A program made the translations under genes and the position numbers. Positions 18,151 through 27,549 of a stretch of 64,000 nucleotides of DNA are shown here, piece after piece (positions within the stretch are counted from its first letter, which is position 1; each line of letters opens with the position of its first letter). The notes under the pieces were generated by a model, which searched no databases, had not been told where the DNA came from, and saw nothing but the letters and a program-made list of their open reading frames with translations. This DNA comes from Scytonema tolypothrichoides VB-61278 (lineage in GTDB: Bacteria; Cyanobacteriota; Cyanobacteriia; Cyanobacteriales; Nostocaceae), in assembly GCF_000828085.3 (NCBI RefSeq), contig NZ_JXCA02000016.1:329659-393658 (forward strand), read 5' to 3'.

Positions 18151-18768
18151 ATGAGGACTCCTCAATTACAAACCAGTAGGAAAAAAAAGTCAAAATCGCC
18201 AAGACGAAAATCCAAAATTCAAATCGTCCCCCTTTCTCGTTGGCACCCGCGCTTACTTCAGTTCACTGATTGGGCAATCATAACTGGATCAGTAATGTTA
18301 TGCTTACTGATGCTGTTAATCCGAGTCCCTGGTATGGAATTATTAGGAATAGGACCAAACTGGCCTGTGATTTGGGTAGTTGCTTGGAGTGTCAAGCGCA
18401 CAGCTTTTAGTGGCGCATTGGCAGGTGTTGTTTTGGGTCTACTACAAGATGCTATGACATCACCTGATCCAACTCATGCTCTAAGTTTGGCAGTGGTTGG
18501 AAGTTTGACTGGTCTGTTGCAGAAGCAGCGTTTTATACAAGAAGATTTTATTTCTATTGCCTTAATTGTGTTTGGTATGGCACTGTGGTCAGAGACAATT
18601 TTTGCATCGCAGTTGATTTTAATGGGCGATCGCAATCCGGCTTATGTCTGGGCACATTTCCAGAAAGTCGCTCTTGCCTCTGCTATTCTCAGTAGCCTCT
18701 GGGCACCAGTCATTTATTTTCCCCTAAATCGTTGGTGGCAGCAACTAAAATTAGCACAACAGTCATAA
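18151..18768 (+). CDS. mreD: rod shape-determining protein MreD
   Basis: A small polytopic partner of MreC and MreB. The frame is open from 18106 inside mreC, but ATG 18151, 4 bases after the mreC stop, gives the natural start (MRTPQLQTSRKKKSKSPRRK, 205 residues). The very basic first 25 residues precede about five membrane segments (DWAIITGSVMLCLLMLLI, then LAGVVLGLLQDAMTS and others). MreD is poorly conserved, so the call relies partly on operon position, which is standard. Confidence 0.88.
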   Translation: MRTPQLQTSRKKKSKSPRRKSKIQIVPLSRWHPRLLQFTDWAIITGSVMLCLLMLLIRVPGMELLGIGPNWPVIWVVAWSVKRTAFSGALAGVVLGLLQDAMTSPDPTHALSLAVVGSLTGLLQKQRFIQEDFISIALIVFGMALWSETIFASQLILMGDRNPAYVWAHFQKVALASAILSSLWAPVIYFPLNRWWQQLKLAQQS

Positions 18769-18862
18769 ATCAGTTAAGAAGAATTCACCCATTCAGAAAT
18801 CTTCTTACAAAGAACCGAGTGCGGAGTGTGGATAACCTGGGTTTAAACCCAACAAAGGAGTG

Positions 18863-18907
18863 AGGAGTGAGGAGTCAGATTAATTGACTCCTCACTCCTA
18901 AATTTTT
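18863..18907 (+). terminator. rho-independent terminator of mreBCD
   Basis: AGGAGTGAGGAGTCA pairs perfectly over 15 bp with TGACTCCTCACTCCT around a 7-base loop, followed by AAATTTTT. It lies 95 bases after the mreD stop. Confidence 0.75.
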
Positions 18908-19000
18908 CTGAACTATACGCATTTTTTAACAAAATAAATTCAAGCTAGAGTTAATTCATCTTTATGTAACTACAAAATTATTACTCTGTTACTAAGAATT

Positions 19001-20176
19001 ATGGATAATTTACCAATGGTCGAACCAGATACTTTAATCGCAGAATCAGGATTTCAGGATGATTCACATTCAAAGCAAACACTCTTAAGTGACTTTGACC
19101 ACGCGATGATGCGGCGGTGTATAGAACTCGCCCGTCGCGCTTTAGGACGCACCTCCCCAAACCCAATGGTGGGGGCGGTGATTGTCAAAGATGGCGAGAT
19201 TATTGGGGAAGGGTTTCATCCGCGTGCTGGTGAGCCGCATGCAGAAGTTTTTGCCCTCAAAGCAGCAGGTGAAAATGCTCGTGGAGCAACGATTTACGTG
19301 AGCTTAGAGCCTTGCAATCACTATGGACGTACTCCCCCTTGTTCAGAAGCATTGGTAGCCGCTGGAGTTGCTAAAGTGGTTGTGGGGATGGTTGACCCCA
19401 ATCCACTTGTTGCTGGTGGTGGTATTACCCGTCTACGGGCTGCGGGGATAGAAGTTTTGGTGGGAGTGGAAGAGCAAGCTTGTAAAAAGTTAAATGAAGG
19501 TTTTATTCACCGCATTCTCCATCATCGACCTTTTGGTATTTTAAAATATGCTATGACCTTGGATGGCAAAATTGCGACGACGACTGGTCATAGTGCTTGG
19601 GTGACAAATAAGGATGCTCGCGGCGAAGTTCATCAACTGCGAGCAGGTTGCGATGCGGTGATTGTTGGCGGAAACACAATTAGACTGGATAATCCTTATT
19701 TGACCAGCCATCGGGAAGGAGCACATAATCCCCTGCGGGTGGTGATGAGCCGCAGTCTGGATTTACCTCAAAACGCTCGTATCTGGCAAACTGCAGATGC
19801 TCCCACTTTGGTTTTCACAGAAAAAGGAGCTAATCCCGATTTTCAAGAGTTGTTGCGGAACCTGGGAGTGGAAGTGGTGGAGTTAACACCACTCACACCA
19901 GATGAAGTGATGGCGTATTTATACGAGCGAGGATTTTGCAGCGTGTTATGGGAGTGCGGTGGTGTTTTAGCTGCTAGTGCGATCGCCCAAAAAGCAGTGC
20001 AAAAAGTTTTTGCTTTTATTGCTCCTAAAATCGTTGGTGGTGTTCATGCTCCCACACCTGTGGGTGACTTAGGTTTGACCTCTATGACTGAGGCGCTATC
20101 CTTGGAACGTGTAGAGATACGGGTAGTTGGTTCTGACTGTTTGGTAGAGGGTTATTTGCCAAGTCATCAGTTATAA
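19001..20176 (+). CDS. ribD: bifunctional riboflavin biosynthesis deaminase/reductase
   Basis: A 391-residue protein performing the deamination and side-chain reduction steps of riboflavin synthesis. The deaminase domain (about 35-170) has the zinc motif HAEVFAL and PCNHYGRTPPCSEAL. The reductase domain follows from about 178 (FGILKYAMTLDGKIATTTGHS, VIVGGNTIRLDNPYLTSR-like block, VLWECGGVLAASAI). The 30 residues before the first motif are longer than in many homologues, so a start nearer MMRRCIELARRALG cannot be excluded. It stands alone, ending in an inverted repeat shared with the convergent gene. Confidence 0.93.
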   Translation: MDNLPMVEPDTLIAESGFQDDSHSKQTLLSDFDHAMMRRCIELARRALGRTSPNPMVGAVIVKDGEIIGEGFHPRAGEPHAEVFALKAAGENARGATIYVSLEPCNHYGRTPPCSEALVAAGVAKVVVGMVDPNPLVAGGGITRLRAAGIEVLVGVEEQACKKLNEGFIHRILHHRPFGILKYAMTLDGKIATTTGHSAWVTNKDARGEVHQLRAGCDAVIVGGNTIRLDNPYLTSHREGAHNPLRVVMSRSLDLPQNARIWQTADAPTLVFTEKGANPDFQELLRNLGVEVVELTPLTPDEVMAYLYERGFCSVLWECGGVLAASAIAQKAVQKVFAFIAPKIVGGVHAPTPVGDLGLTSMTEALSLERVEIRVVGSDCLVEGYLPSHQL

Positions 20177-20210
20177 GTCATAAGTCATGAGTTATGACTT
20201 ATGACTTTTA
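20174..20210. terminator. bidirectional terminator between ribD and small hypothetical gene
   Basis: AGTCATAAGTCAT and ATGACTTATGACT form a perfect 13-bp stem with a 5-base loop, followed by TTTTA on the plus strand. It spans the gap between the two convergent stops. Confidence 0.6.
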
Positions 20211-20426
20211 GGAATACTGACGTTCTTGAGCCAAATCACGAATCAGTGCTAGCCGAGATTTAACGTAGTCACTGAGGAAATCGCTTTCATGACAATCTAG
20301 CAAAGCTTGGGTTTTGATTTGTTTGACCAACCATTGTACCAAGCTAGCATCATCGAGCTGTAATAGCGTCTTAGCTTGTGTAGTTTCCACTACAGACCAA
20401 AGCTGACGCATAACTTTGGGAGTCAT
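20208..20426 (-). CDS. small conserved hypothetical protein
   Basis: A 72-residue soluble helical protein. ATG 20426 is preferred because GGAGG lies 5 bases upstream; the frame extends to 20471 but the added residues look non-coding. It has features of a short cyanobacterial conserved protein: MRQLWSVVETTQAKTLLQLD, LVQWLVKQI, and a C-terminus SRLALIRDLAQERQYS. No function recognised. It is convergent with ribD and shares its terminator. Confidence 0.65.
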   Translation of the reverse strand: MTPKVMRQLWSVVETTQAKTLLQLDDASLVQWLVKQIKTQALLDCHESDFLSDYVKSRLALIRDLAQERQYS

Positions 20427-21278
20427 TAGACCTCCATTGAAGATTAGCTTAGCTGTTTTCAGGATACACAATTGCGGTAGTCGCTTCCGCTCTTAATGTA
20501 GAGGCTGACACAAGTGTTATTAAAAACTTAATATATTGAGTTATAAGTTGATGATGATTAAGGATTAATAATTTCAAACAATACATGAACAAAAAGTAGT
20601 ATTGTTGTGCGCTGTATGAGTCTTGACTTTTTGCTTATATTGTTCTGCGTCTCAACGTCTACCCGTAGTGAGGTCTATTTCCTTTTCATATTTTAGACAC
20701 TTTTGTAAATACTTGTTAAGCGCACAATCAATTTTATTTTGATTGAGTAGTGGAGACCAAATATGCTGGTTGCCCAGTTTGAGAAATTTAGTTTTTTGAA
20801 ACTTTACTTTTGTTTACAAATAACCTATGAAGGAGATCCAAAAAAATGCTTACCCTTCAATAATTGATTGGGCACTTTTTATGGCGATCGCAATTTTTAC
20901 CCAATACAGGCAGCTACTGAAAAGCTATAGTAGGACTTGCTGAAAAAGCAAGATAAGGATTGATTAGTTGCTTAACAAGAGTAAATGATATTTTTAACTG
21001 ATTTGAATTAATTAAGTGTTTTTTTATTATAGAAAACTGTAAAAAGGTGTCGTTTTCAAAAAATGTTTACACTTATGACGACGTATCACTCCTCTTTCAA
21101 CAGATGCTGAGTGAGTACCCAAAGAGATGCTTAAGTCCGAGTTGTGAAAAACATAAACAACGTAAAATCCTTACCAGATCTATGTTATGAACGTTGTGAA
21201 CGTTGTGAACGACATAATGGCTCTTTTGTAGAATTGCTGCACCAGAACGGGGAAAAGTCTCGCTACTTTTCCCCCAGA
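20427..21278. other. gene-poor intergenic region
   Basis: AT-rich DNA with no recognisable gene. A 38-codon frame at 20827-20943 has a hydrophobic middle but no family and is not called. The 130-codon frame at 21144-21536 overlaps the protease remnant in antisense and is a shadow. Confidence 0.4.
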
Positions 21279-21537
21279 TTAGGCATTATTGCTGTCTTTT
21301 ACATCTATCCACATATATTGGAAAGCCTTATCAATCGGAATAGCATAGGCAATATTGTCAATATCTGTACGACTAACCTGAATTTTGTCAATTTTACTTT
21401 TTACAATTCCAATTACAGCACCATATTTGTTAATCACAGGACTAGCACTATTTCCTTCATTAATAGACACATTTGTTTGAATAATCCTTGTGAGGACATA
21501 AGCCTTCCTTCTATAGGAATCCTATCTGATTCTTGAA
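21279..21537 (-). pseudogene. trypsin-like (HtrA/DegP-type) protease fragment
   Basis: The minus strand encodes RIIQTNVSINEGNSASPVIN, then GAVIGIVKSKIDKIQV and IAYAIPIDKAF. This matches the block around the catalytic serine of trypsin-like S1C proteases (usual form [15 protein letters not shown], then a GxVIGI and an AIP segment). Upstream residues SDRIPIEGRLMSSQ lie in a different frame and an in-frame stop precedes the fragment, so one frameshift is needed to join them. No His or Asp part of the triad remains. This is the dead 3' end of a protease gene and differs from the intact HtrA at 52495. Confidence 0.6.
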
Positions 21538-21984
21538 CAGAATTTTAGATAAAATCGTTATAAAACGGGCTTTTCAGTCTCAGTATGTTTTCAAAAATCA
21601 AACCGGAGTCCTATACTTCTTATATAGATGTATTGATGTAAGTGAAATCAACTTATGCACACTGCGGAAGATGAACGTGGATTGTAGATAGAGTAAAGCA
21701 TTTTGCCGCCGCAGTACAATAGATCCGCAAATACAGACAATATTTCCACGCGCTCGCGCACGTTATGCATAATCCAGTCTTTTTGTACAGTGCGTAAGTC
21801 CTACTATTTTCTCTCTCTGCGTACTCTGCGCCTCTGCGGTTTTTTTAAATTGGTAATCTTCCGCCGAGAAGGGAGTAATCACTATTAACTAGTTACCACT
21901 CAGGTATGATGAGCAATCTACCTCTAAGCTGACAGAATCGCAGTATATGGCGTGATAATAAAGCCATGCAAAGGATGAACAGTC
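21538..21984. other. intergenic region before the TspO genes
   Basis: AT-rich DNA with a common dispersed motif near 21810-21846 (CTCTGCGTACTCTGCGCCTC followed by a T-run). No gene seen. Confidence 0.4.
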
Positions 21985-22458
21985 ATGATTAAATCGTGGA
22001 TGGTGATTGGGGGAGTCGCTTTTGTAATAGCGTTGGGTGCTAACTTCATTACTCCAGGCGATCGCAAATGGTTCAAACGTCTGCAACGACCCAGATGGCT
22101 CACTTTTGAAGCAGCGATTCCAGTTATTTGGACTATTATATTTATTTGCGCCGCTTGGTCTGCTTATATTGTTTGGGAACAGAACCCAGGAGATACCATA
22201 ACTTGGGTACGAATGGGATTGTATCTACTTCTGGAAATTCTGACTATTGCGTATACCCCTGTCATGTTCCGGCTTCGCAGTCTTAAGGTTGGTACGATTC
22301 TCGGCGGCGCGGGTTTTATTGTAGGCATTATATTAACACTTGCTGTTTTACCTGTTTCGCCTTGGGCAGCACTACTCCTCGTTCCTTACTTGCTTTGGAG
22401 TCCAATAGGCACATATACCACTTGGGCGATGATTCGACTTAATCCTCAAGATGCTTAA
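21985..22458 (+). CDS. TspO/MBR family membrane protein (copy 1)
   Basis: A 157-residue protein with five hydrophobic segments in the TspO plan: MVIGGVAFVIALGANFI, then RPRWLTFEAAIPVIWTIIFI with the usual Trp-Pro-rich loop, the LYLLLEILTIAYTPVMF segment, and a last helix LLLVPYLLWSPIGTYTTW that retains the conserved PY-W pattern. TspO proteins bind tetrapyrroles and affect their efflux or stress responses. The downstream neighbour is a clear tandem paralogue, 180 bases away across heptamer repeats. Confidence 0.85.
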   Translation: MIKSWMVIGGVAFVIALGANFITPGDRKWFKRLQRPRWLTFEAAIPVIWTIIFICAAWSAYIVWEQNPGDTITWVRMGLYLLLEILTIAYTPVMFRLRSLKVGTILGGAGFIVGIILTLAVLPVSPWAALLLVPYLLWSPIGTYTTWAMIRLNPQDA

Positions 22459-22542
22459 ACAGTGAACAGTGAACAGTGAACGACTGATAACTGCGGCTGG
22501 TACTTGATAACTGATAACTGATAACTGATAGCTGATAACTGG
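22459..22542. repeat. short tandem heptamer repeats between tspO copies
   Basis: Three or four TGAACAG units followed by about six TGATAAC/TGATAGC units. STRR-type tract. Confidence 0.75.
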
Positions 22543-22638
22543 TTTAAATATTCCAACCTACGGTTGATTAAATTCAGATCCTAAATTGTCACAATTGCCT
22601 TAAATAGATTGACAAAATTATCAAAAAGTGCGTTTACT

Positions 22639-23112
22639 ATGATTCAATCTTGGATGGTAATTGGGGCTGTCACTTTTGCGATCGCTGTTGGTAGTTTTTT
22701 CATCACGCCTCGTGATGTTAAGTGGTTTGCACAGCTAACTCGCCCTAGGTGGTTGGTTTTTGAACCGCTGATTCCCTTTATCTGGACTTTTACATTTGTT
22801 TGCGGTGCTGCTTCTGCCAATATTGTTTGGCAAAAAAATCCAGGAAGTTTGACAACCTGGGTGTTCATGGGTTTATATCTTCTGTTAGAAATTATTACCG
22901 TTTCCTACATCCCGGTGATGTTAAGGTGGCGGAGTTTGAGAGTCGGGGAAATTCTTGGGTCAGTTGGTGTTATCTTAGGTGTGCTGCTGACACTCTCTGT
23001 TTTGCCGACTTCTAAGTTTGCAGCGCTGCTACTTCTGCCATACTTGGCTTGGAGTCCAGTGGGAACCTACACGACTGAGGAGTTAATCCAGCTTAATCCT
23101 CAAGATGCGTAG
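22639..23112 (+). CDS. TspO/MBR family membrane protein (copy 2)
   Basis: Paralogue of the preceding gene along its whole length. ATG 22639 (MIQSWMVIGAVTFAIAVG) aligns with the start of copy 1 and is preferred over the frame start at 22609. Shared blocks: RPRWLVFEPLIPFIWTFTF, LYLLLEIITVSYIPVML, and the last helix LLLLPYLAWSPVGTYTT; both end NPQDA. Probable tetrapyrrole-binding membrane protein. Amino-acid differences are spread evenly, so the duplication is not recent. Confidence 0.85.
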   Translation: MIQSWMVIGAVTFAIAVGSFFITPRDVKWFAQLTRPRWLVFEPLIPFIWTFTFVCGAASANIVWQKNPGSLTTWVFMGLYLLLEIITVSYIPVMLRWRSLRVGEILGSVGVILGVLLTLSVLPTSKFAALLLLPYLAWSPVGTYTTEELIQLNPQDA

Positions 23113-23139
23113 GTGTGTTATACGCGCGTTGTGTTGAGG

Positions 23140-23310
23140 TTGCGTTTAGAGAGAATAAAAACCGCACAGAGAAGTTTGAGCGGAGGTTTCCTCCGTAAGC
23201 GCAAGCGCACGCCAAGGGCGTTCACGCAGTGTGTCCCCTTGGGACTTACGCCCAGCGTCTCCTCCGGAGACTCAAAGCTTCGGTGGGCGCAGAGTACACA
23301 GAGAAAGAGA
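23140..23310. repeat. GC-rich palindromic dispersed repeats
   Basis: A run of small palindromes (GGAGGTTTCCTCC, GCGCAAGCGC, CTCCTCCGGAGA) with motifs such as CAGCGTCTCC that recur in cyanobacterial intergenic DNA. The 68-codon frame here is Arg-rich and not credible. Confidence 0.5.
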
Positions 23311-23361
23311 AAGAGATAGGGAGAGGGAAAATTCTCTGTATGAATGTAAGGCGGGTATTAC

Positions 23362-24069
23362 TTATATGATGCGTCCGTAGCGTGCAACCACGGGATGATT
23401 TGGATTGGTTTCGTTATTCAGCCAAGCCCACATCTGATCTCCTAGGGAAAAATGCCACCATTCTCTAGGATTGCGTTTAAATCCAGCTTTTTCCATAACA
23501 TTACACAATAGCTGACGATTGTCATGATATTGCTGTGCTAGTGGATGAGAAGAATTGGCAAAGTGGTTTGGATGCGATCGCTCTGACATTTCATCTATAG
23601 GCGAACCCATCTCCACAACTTCTCCCATATCATCTACCAGCGTCACATCCACAGCAGCGCCCGTACTGTGAGGAGGCGGAGTTTTTTCATCCAAACTAGG
23701 TTCAGCCCAAATTTTATAAACTTCCTCCCAGAGAACTTGGCTTTTGTCTGGTGATAACTCAGCTTCAGTAAATCCCGCCATTTGCAAAGCTTCGCCAAAA
23801 GCGTAATTCACCATAAACTTTTGCACAGCGACGGGACGATAGGCATCAAAGATTTGAATGCGCCAGTCAGGATGTAGCAGTTGGAGATTGTTTTGCGCTG
23901 CTATTAGGCTGTTAATGACGCTTTTACGGAGAAAATAAGGAGAGTGTTTACCATAAGGTGCACCCAATTTTTGATAAGGATGAGGAGATTCCACTGCGAA
24001 CAGTTCCAAAGGAATCTCCACTAACGGTTCACCACACTCGATTATCGGTATTTTATGATATGGTCTCAT
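23362..24069 (-). CDS. VanX/DdpX-type D-alanyl-D-alanine dipeptidase (M15D)
   Basis: A 235-residue zinc dipeptidase acting on D-Ala-D-Ala, a peptidoglycan precursor and turnover product. Zinc and catalytic motifs are visible: the DAYRP block ([15 protein letters not shown]), [12 protein letters not shown] (SxHxxGxAxD) and the C-terminal EWWHFS. The start is ATG 24069, whose first bases overlap the yidD stop (ATGA), so translation is coupled. In a cyanobacterium it more likely serves wall recycling than vancomycin resistance, as no vanHA partners are present. Confidence 0.87.
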   Translation of the reverse strand: MRPYHKIPIIECGEPLVEIPLELFAVESPHPYQKLGAPYGKHSPYFLRKSVINSLIAAQNNLQLLHPDWRIQIFDAYRPVAVQKFMVNYAFGEALQMAGFTEAELSPDKSQVLWEEVYKIWAEPSLDEKTPPPHSTGAAVDVTLVDDMGEVVEMGSPIDEMSERSHPNHFANSSHPLAQQYHDNRQLLCNVMEKAGFKRNPREWWHFSLGDQMWAWLNNETNPNHPVVARYGRII

Positions 24070-24326
24070 TCGTGATGTTGACAGCAAGACGATTGTTTTG
24101 TTGCTGTTTTTGACGCTTCTGGTACTGGATCATAACCTCCCGGATGAAACGGATGACACCGCAATATACGCCGAATTGCCAACCAACTACCGCGCCAGAC
24201 TCCAAAACGTTCAATTGCTTCGATAGCATACATTGAACAAGTTGGTTGAAAACGACAAGTCGGAAGAAACAGCGGCGAGATAAACATTCGGTAAAAGCGA
24301 ATCAGCAAAATCAATAATAATTTCAT
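24066..24326 (-). CDS. yidD: YidD membrane protein insertion efficiency factor
   Basis: An 86-residue protein from ATG 24326 (a GTG at 24335 would add three residues). It shows the whole family pattern: an amphipathic N-terminal helix [19 protein letters not shown], then [19 protein letters not shown], the [21 protein letters not shown] block and DPVP. Three conserved cysteines are kept, and two further Cys plus His occur in the variable tail. It assists YidC-dependent membrane insertion. Its stop overlaps the dipeptidase start, an unusual partner; it is divergent from phytol kinase. Confidence 0.9.
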   Translation of the reverse strand: MKLLLILLIRFYRMFISPLFLPTCRFQPTCSMYAIEAIERFGVWRGSWLAIRRILRCHPFHPGGYDPVPEASKTATKQSSCCQHHE

Positions 24327-24388
24327 TGCTGTCACCTAGATCTAATAAAGTAGTAACAAGAGTTATAGTTCTCCATTTTGTTGCATCG

Positions 24389-25096
24389 TTGCTAAACTCA
24401 TTTTTTGATTTAGAGTCTATTCCTCCTCTGTGGCTACAAAGTGCCGCCGTTGCAATTTGGGTGTCACTCATGCTAATTCTTGCATGGGTAGTGAATCGCC
24501 TAGCCAGTAAAGATCCAGAAGTTATACGGAAGATAGTTCACATTGGCACAGGTAATGTGATTCTCTTAGCTTGGTGGCTAGATATTCCCCCAATTGTAGG
24601 TATTACGGCTTCGATTGTAGCGAGTGCAGTGACCTTATTGTCTTACCAATTTCCTATTCTCCCTGGTATTAATAGCGTTGGACGCAAAAGTTTTGGGACA
24701 TTTTTCTATGCTGTTAGTATTGGTGTTCTTATCGCTTGGTTTTGGACACTGAAACAACCTCAGTATGCTGTACTAGGAATTTTAGTGATGACATGGGGAG
24801 ATGGACTGGCAGCTTTGGTTGGACAGAAATTTGGTCAAAATAAATACAATATATTTGGCAGGGAAAAAAGTTGGGAAGGTTCCCTGACAATGACTGTAGT
24901 CAGTTTTATTATCAGTAGTTTGATTTTAGTCAGTGTACAAGGGAACCTTTGGCAAACTTGGCTGATATCTTTGACGGTTGCTTTAGTTGCTACTGGGTTG
25001 GAAGTTGTTTCGTTTCTTGGTATTGATAATTTGACAGTTCCTTTGGGTAGTGCTGCACTTGCTTATGTTCTAAGCCAGTTGATGGGAAATGCATAA
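24389..25096 (+). CDS. phytol kinase / VTE5-like polyprenol kinase
   Basis: Membrane CTP-dependent kinase that phosphorylates phytol for tocopherol and phylloquinone synthesis. About seven hydrophobic segments; family blocks are EVIRKIVHIGTGNVILLAW, GRKSFGTFFYAVSIGVL, MTWGDGLAALVGQKFG and GREKSWEGSLTMTVVSF. The start is uncertain: the frame is open from TTG 24326, abutting the divergent yidD start, and TTG 24389 (LLNSFFDLESIPPLWLQ) fits the homologous N-terminus better as I remember it. Neither has a good ribosome site. The gene ends at an inverted repeat shared with a convergent gene. Confidence 0.82.
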   Translation: MLNSFFDLESIPPLWLQSAAVAIWVSLMLILAWVVNRLASKDPEVIRKIVHIGTGNVILLAWWLDIPPIVGITASIVASAVTLLSYQFPILPGINSVGRKSFGTFFYAVSIGVLIAWFWTLKQPQYAVLGILVMTWGDGLAALVGQKFGQNKYNIFGREKSWEGSLTMTVVSFIISSLILVSVQGNLWQTWLISLTVALVATGLEVVSFLGIDNLTVPLGSAALAYVLSQLMGNA

Positions 25097-25102
25097 TGAA
25101 AC

Positions 25103-25142
25103 CAGTAAACAGTGATAACTGATAACTGTTCACTGTTTACTG
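25103..25142. terminator. inverted repeat between convergent genes
   Basis: CAGTAAACAGTG and CACTGTTTACTG form a perfect 12-bp stem around TGATAAC repeats. It is built from STRR heptamers and sits between two convergent stops, so it may serve as a weak bidirectional terminator. Confidence 0.5.
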
Positions 25143-25174
25143 AGTGTTAAAAGTCCGGAAGTCTCAACACATTA

Positions 25175-25606
25175 TCAGTAATAGTAGCGCCCGTGACGGT
25201 TATATCTGTAGGGATTACGATATATGTCGCGGTCATAAATGTACTGGGGATGGTAACGTCTGTGTTGGTAAGACCTGTTGTAATTATCATGTCGTCTGCG
25301 GTAATTAATGTACTGGGGATGGTATCCGCGACGGTAATGAGATCTATAGCTTTGTGGGCAAGGTCTATGATGACGGTAATATCGACGAGTTTTGTAATGG
25401 TGGCGGTGTTTATGATCTTTGAATTGTTCAGTATCAGTCTGCCAATCTGCTTGAGTTAACGAATTATCTTCAATCTGAGCAACTTGTGTTCCTAATTCCT
25501 CATAGTTTCGCTGTGTTTGAACTCCTTTTTGGAATGATGCTGTGGCTACTTCTAATCCAAGACAACTAGGTAATAGTAAAGCACTAATTACGAATTTCCA
25601 AAACAT
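25175..25606 (-). CDS. His/Tyr/Arg-rich exported protein
   Basis: A 143-residue protein with a signal peptide (MFWKFVISALLLPSCLGLEV...). An acidic/Gln middle is followed by a strongly basic, aromatic tail from about residue 60, with repeated HPQYIxYxR units (YHPQYINYRRR, YHPQYIYDRD) and a final HGRYYY. Such composition occurs in cyanobacterial exported proteins of unknown role; metal or polysaccharide binding is possible but only inferred. The repeats at DNA level cause the open frame on the other strand, which is a shadow. Confidence 0.65.
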   Translation of the reverse strand: MFWKFVISALLLPSCLGLEVATASFQKGVQTQRNYEELGTQVAQIEDNSLTQADWQTDTEQFKDHKHRHHYKTRRYYRHHRPCPQSYRSHYRRGYHPQYINYRRRHDNYNRSYQHRRYHPQYIYDRDIYRNPYRYNRHGRYYY

Positions 25607-26307
25607 TGTTTCACATTCCTTATTTCTCGTTCCCTAGGAAAACTAGGGAATGTCTACTGTGAGACTTTGGTTGAAAAAAGGACTTACGCAGTGAAACGAA
25701 AAATTAAGACTGATTCTGCTGAAGGATAACAAAGCCTCTATAAATGCAATACCATCTACAGCAGGGTGAAGGGAGTTCTTGATGAGCGTTATCTTATTTT
25801 TGGATGATTTATTCAGAATCTCAAAGAAAATTTACCATGACTGTGACTGACAAGACGGCGATACACATGATTGCGTCTGTTGCTTTGCGCAATCGCATCG
25901 TTAGAGTTTCACACCCCACCCAACCCTATCAGACACTCTCACACGGCTGTTGCAAACTTGGGCGAACCCCCTTACAGCAGCAAGGCTGATTCATTCCAAC
26001 CGAATTCTTTGTTTCATGTACCAATTTGTGCCATTGTGTATTTAGAAGCTACAAGTTCCTTCCCAGTGATAAGCTTTGGAATAGTGAATAGTTTGCCACC
26101 ATCTTTGATACTCATCAAAACTGAGACACATCTTTACAAAACGTGCCAAAGTGATGTCATTTCCATTAGATGAAAGCTTGAATTTATAAGGCTTTCATCG
26201 AAATGTTAAGGAGTGTAATGTTTTATCAGATTCCTGAAAACTTTAGACCATTTTAACCTTATGATGAGGAAAACTTGTAAAGTTTAGTAAGAAGGAAGTT
26301 ATTAAAC
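25607..26307. other. intergenic region upstream of cpcG
   Basis: No credible gene; frames at 25804-25989 and 25871-26173 have no family-like features. The last 150 bases form the cpcG leader and promoter region, with AAGGAAG before the GTG start. The repeated motif GTGCAAA and other light-regulated boxes were not found. Confidence 0.4.
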
Positions 26308-27060
26308 GTGGCTATTCCTCTGCTAGAGTATGCGCCTTTAAGTCAAAATAATCGTGTTACTGGCTACGAAGTTCCGGGTGATGAACAACCCAGAGTCTTC
26401 TCTACTGACAATTTGCTTTCTGCGAGTGACCTGGATAACCTCATCGAGGCAGCTTACCGTCAGATGTTTTTCCATGCTTTTGAGTCTGATCGGGAGCGTT
26501 TTTTGGAGTCGCAGCTCCGCAATGGACAGATTACCGTCCGTGAGTTTATTCGTGGGTTGGCTTTGTCCAAGACCTTCACTGGTAGCTTCTATAACCTCAA
26601 CAGCAACTACCGCTTTGTTGAGCATTGTGTTCAGCGGATTTTGGGACGTGATGTTTACAGCGAACGGGAAAAAATTGCTTGGTCAATTGTGGTAGCAACC
26701 AAAGGTCGCGCTGGCTTCATCAATGATCTGCTCAACAGCGACGAATACCTAGAGAACTTTGGTGACACCATTGTTCCCTACCAGCGTCGTCGGGTTCTGC
26801 CTTCAGGGGCCAGCGAATTGCCCTTCAACATCAAGTCTCCGCGCTACGATGAATACTATCGTGCGAAACTCGGCTTCCCGCAAATTATCTGGCAAACCAT
26901 TGTACGTCGCTACACTCCACCCGACAAGCAGCCTAAGGCAGGTGATCCAGCTTTGTTTGCATCAATGGCTCAGAGTATTAATCCAACAGGTAATCCTCCG
27001 CAACAAATCTCGCCTTACAACATTGATTACGAAAAAGCAGTACCTTATCGTCGCCGGTAA
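26308..27060 (+). CDS. cpcG: phycobilisome rod-core linker CpcG
   Basis: A 250-residue linker joining phycocyanin rods to the allophycocyanin core. The PBS linker domain occupies about residues 11-180: [14 protein letters not shown]-like start, [50 protein letters not shown] and [17 protein letters not shown]. The C-terminal 70 residues are hydrophilic and end [10 protein letters not shown], so it is the core-attaching CpcG1 type and not the membrane-anchored CpcL form. It starts at GTG 26308. It is monocistronic here, with no cpc or apc genes nearby, as expected for a dispersed cpcG copy. Confidence 0.93.
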   Translation: MAIPLLEYAPLSQNNRVTGYEVPGDEQPRVFSTDNLLSASDLDNLIEAAYRQMFFHAFESDRERFLESQLRNGQITVREFIRGLALSKTFTGSFYNLNSNYRFVEHCVQRILGRDVYSEREKIAWSIVVATKGRAGFINDLLNSDEYLENFGDTIVPYQRRRVLPSGASELPFNIKSPRYDEYYRAKLGFPQIIWQTIVRRYTPPDKQPKAGDPALFASMAQSINPTGNPPQQISPYNIDYEKAVPYRRR

Positions 27061-27549
27061 CTAGGGCTGCTCATTTAGCAAGCGCGATACAGCGTGACTG
27101 TAGTCTTCCAAGATAGAGGAGTCAGAATTCAGGTGCTAGGGTTCAGAAAAGGTTTTTCTGAATCTTGAGTTCCGAAATCTGGCTCCTTATTTGCTCAAGT
27201 TGATTTTTTTTGGCTCATTGACGTTATTTATTACTCTGTGGTCTGAGATTTCGCAACGAATTCAAAGTCTAAGATTTGCGTTTTTGCTGATCTAGAGTCT
27301 TGGGTTCAAAGCAAGCTAAACACTTTTTAATTTTCCAGTCTATGGTAAAAATCTATAATTTAGTAAACCTGATAGATACCAAGTGCAACTCTGTGGATTA
27401 TTCTTGGCAATCGAATTCTTTTTTTTGAAGAGGTGGCAATATTATCAATGTATTCCTAGTGACAAGTAGGATGATGACATAAAAAATTATCACAAGTCAA
27501 GAAAATCTATAGAATAAATATCCAGTAAAATACTACTTTCAATGAATAG
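27061..27549. other. intergenic region between cpcG and the RNase III gene
   Basis: No gene. A short hairpin (TTCAGAAAA / TTTTCTGAA, 27142-27162) after cpcG may terminate its transcript. The rest is AT-rich. Confidence 0.4.

Noticed and set aside
20827-20943. 38-codon frame with a hydrophobic centre
   Set aside because: No family resemblance, no conservation evidence available, and a single short hydrophobic run is common by chance.
21144-21536. 130-codon plus-strand frame
   Set aside because: Antisense to the protease remnant, low-complexity Ile/Asn-rich, with no family features.
23113-23319. 68-codon Arg-rich frame after the second tspO gene
   Set aside because: Created by palindromic GC-rich repeats; not protein-like.
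23362-24069. Vancomycin-resistance function for the VanX-like dipeptidase
   Set aside because: No vanH/vanA-type ligase or regulator is near; wall recycling is a simpler explanation.
25804-26173. Two overlapping plus-strand frames upstream of cpcG
   Set aside because: Composition is unlike neighbouring genes, and no ribosome site or domain is visible.
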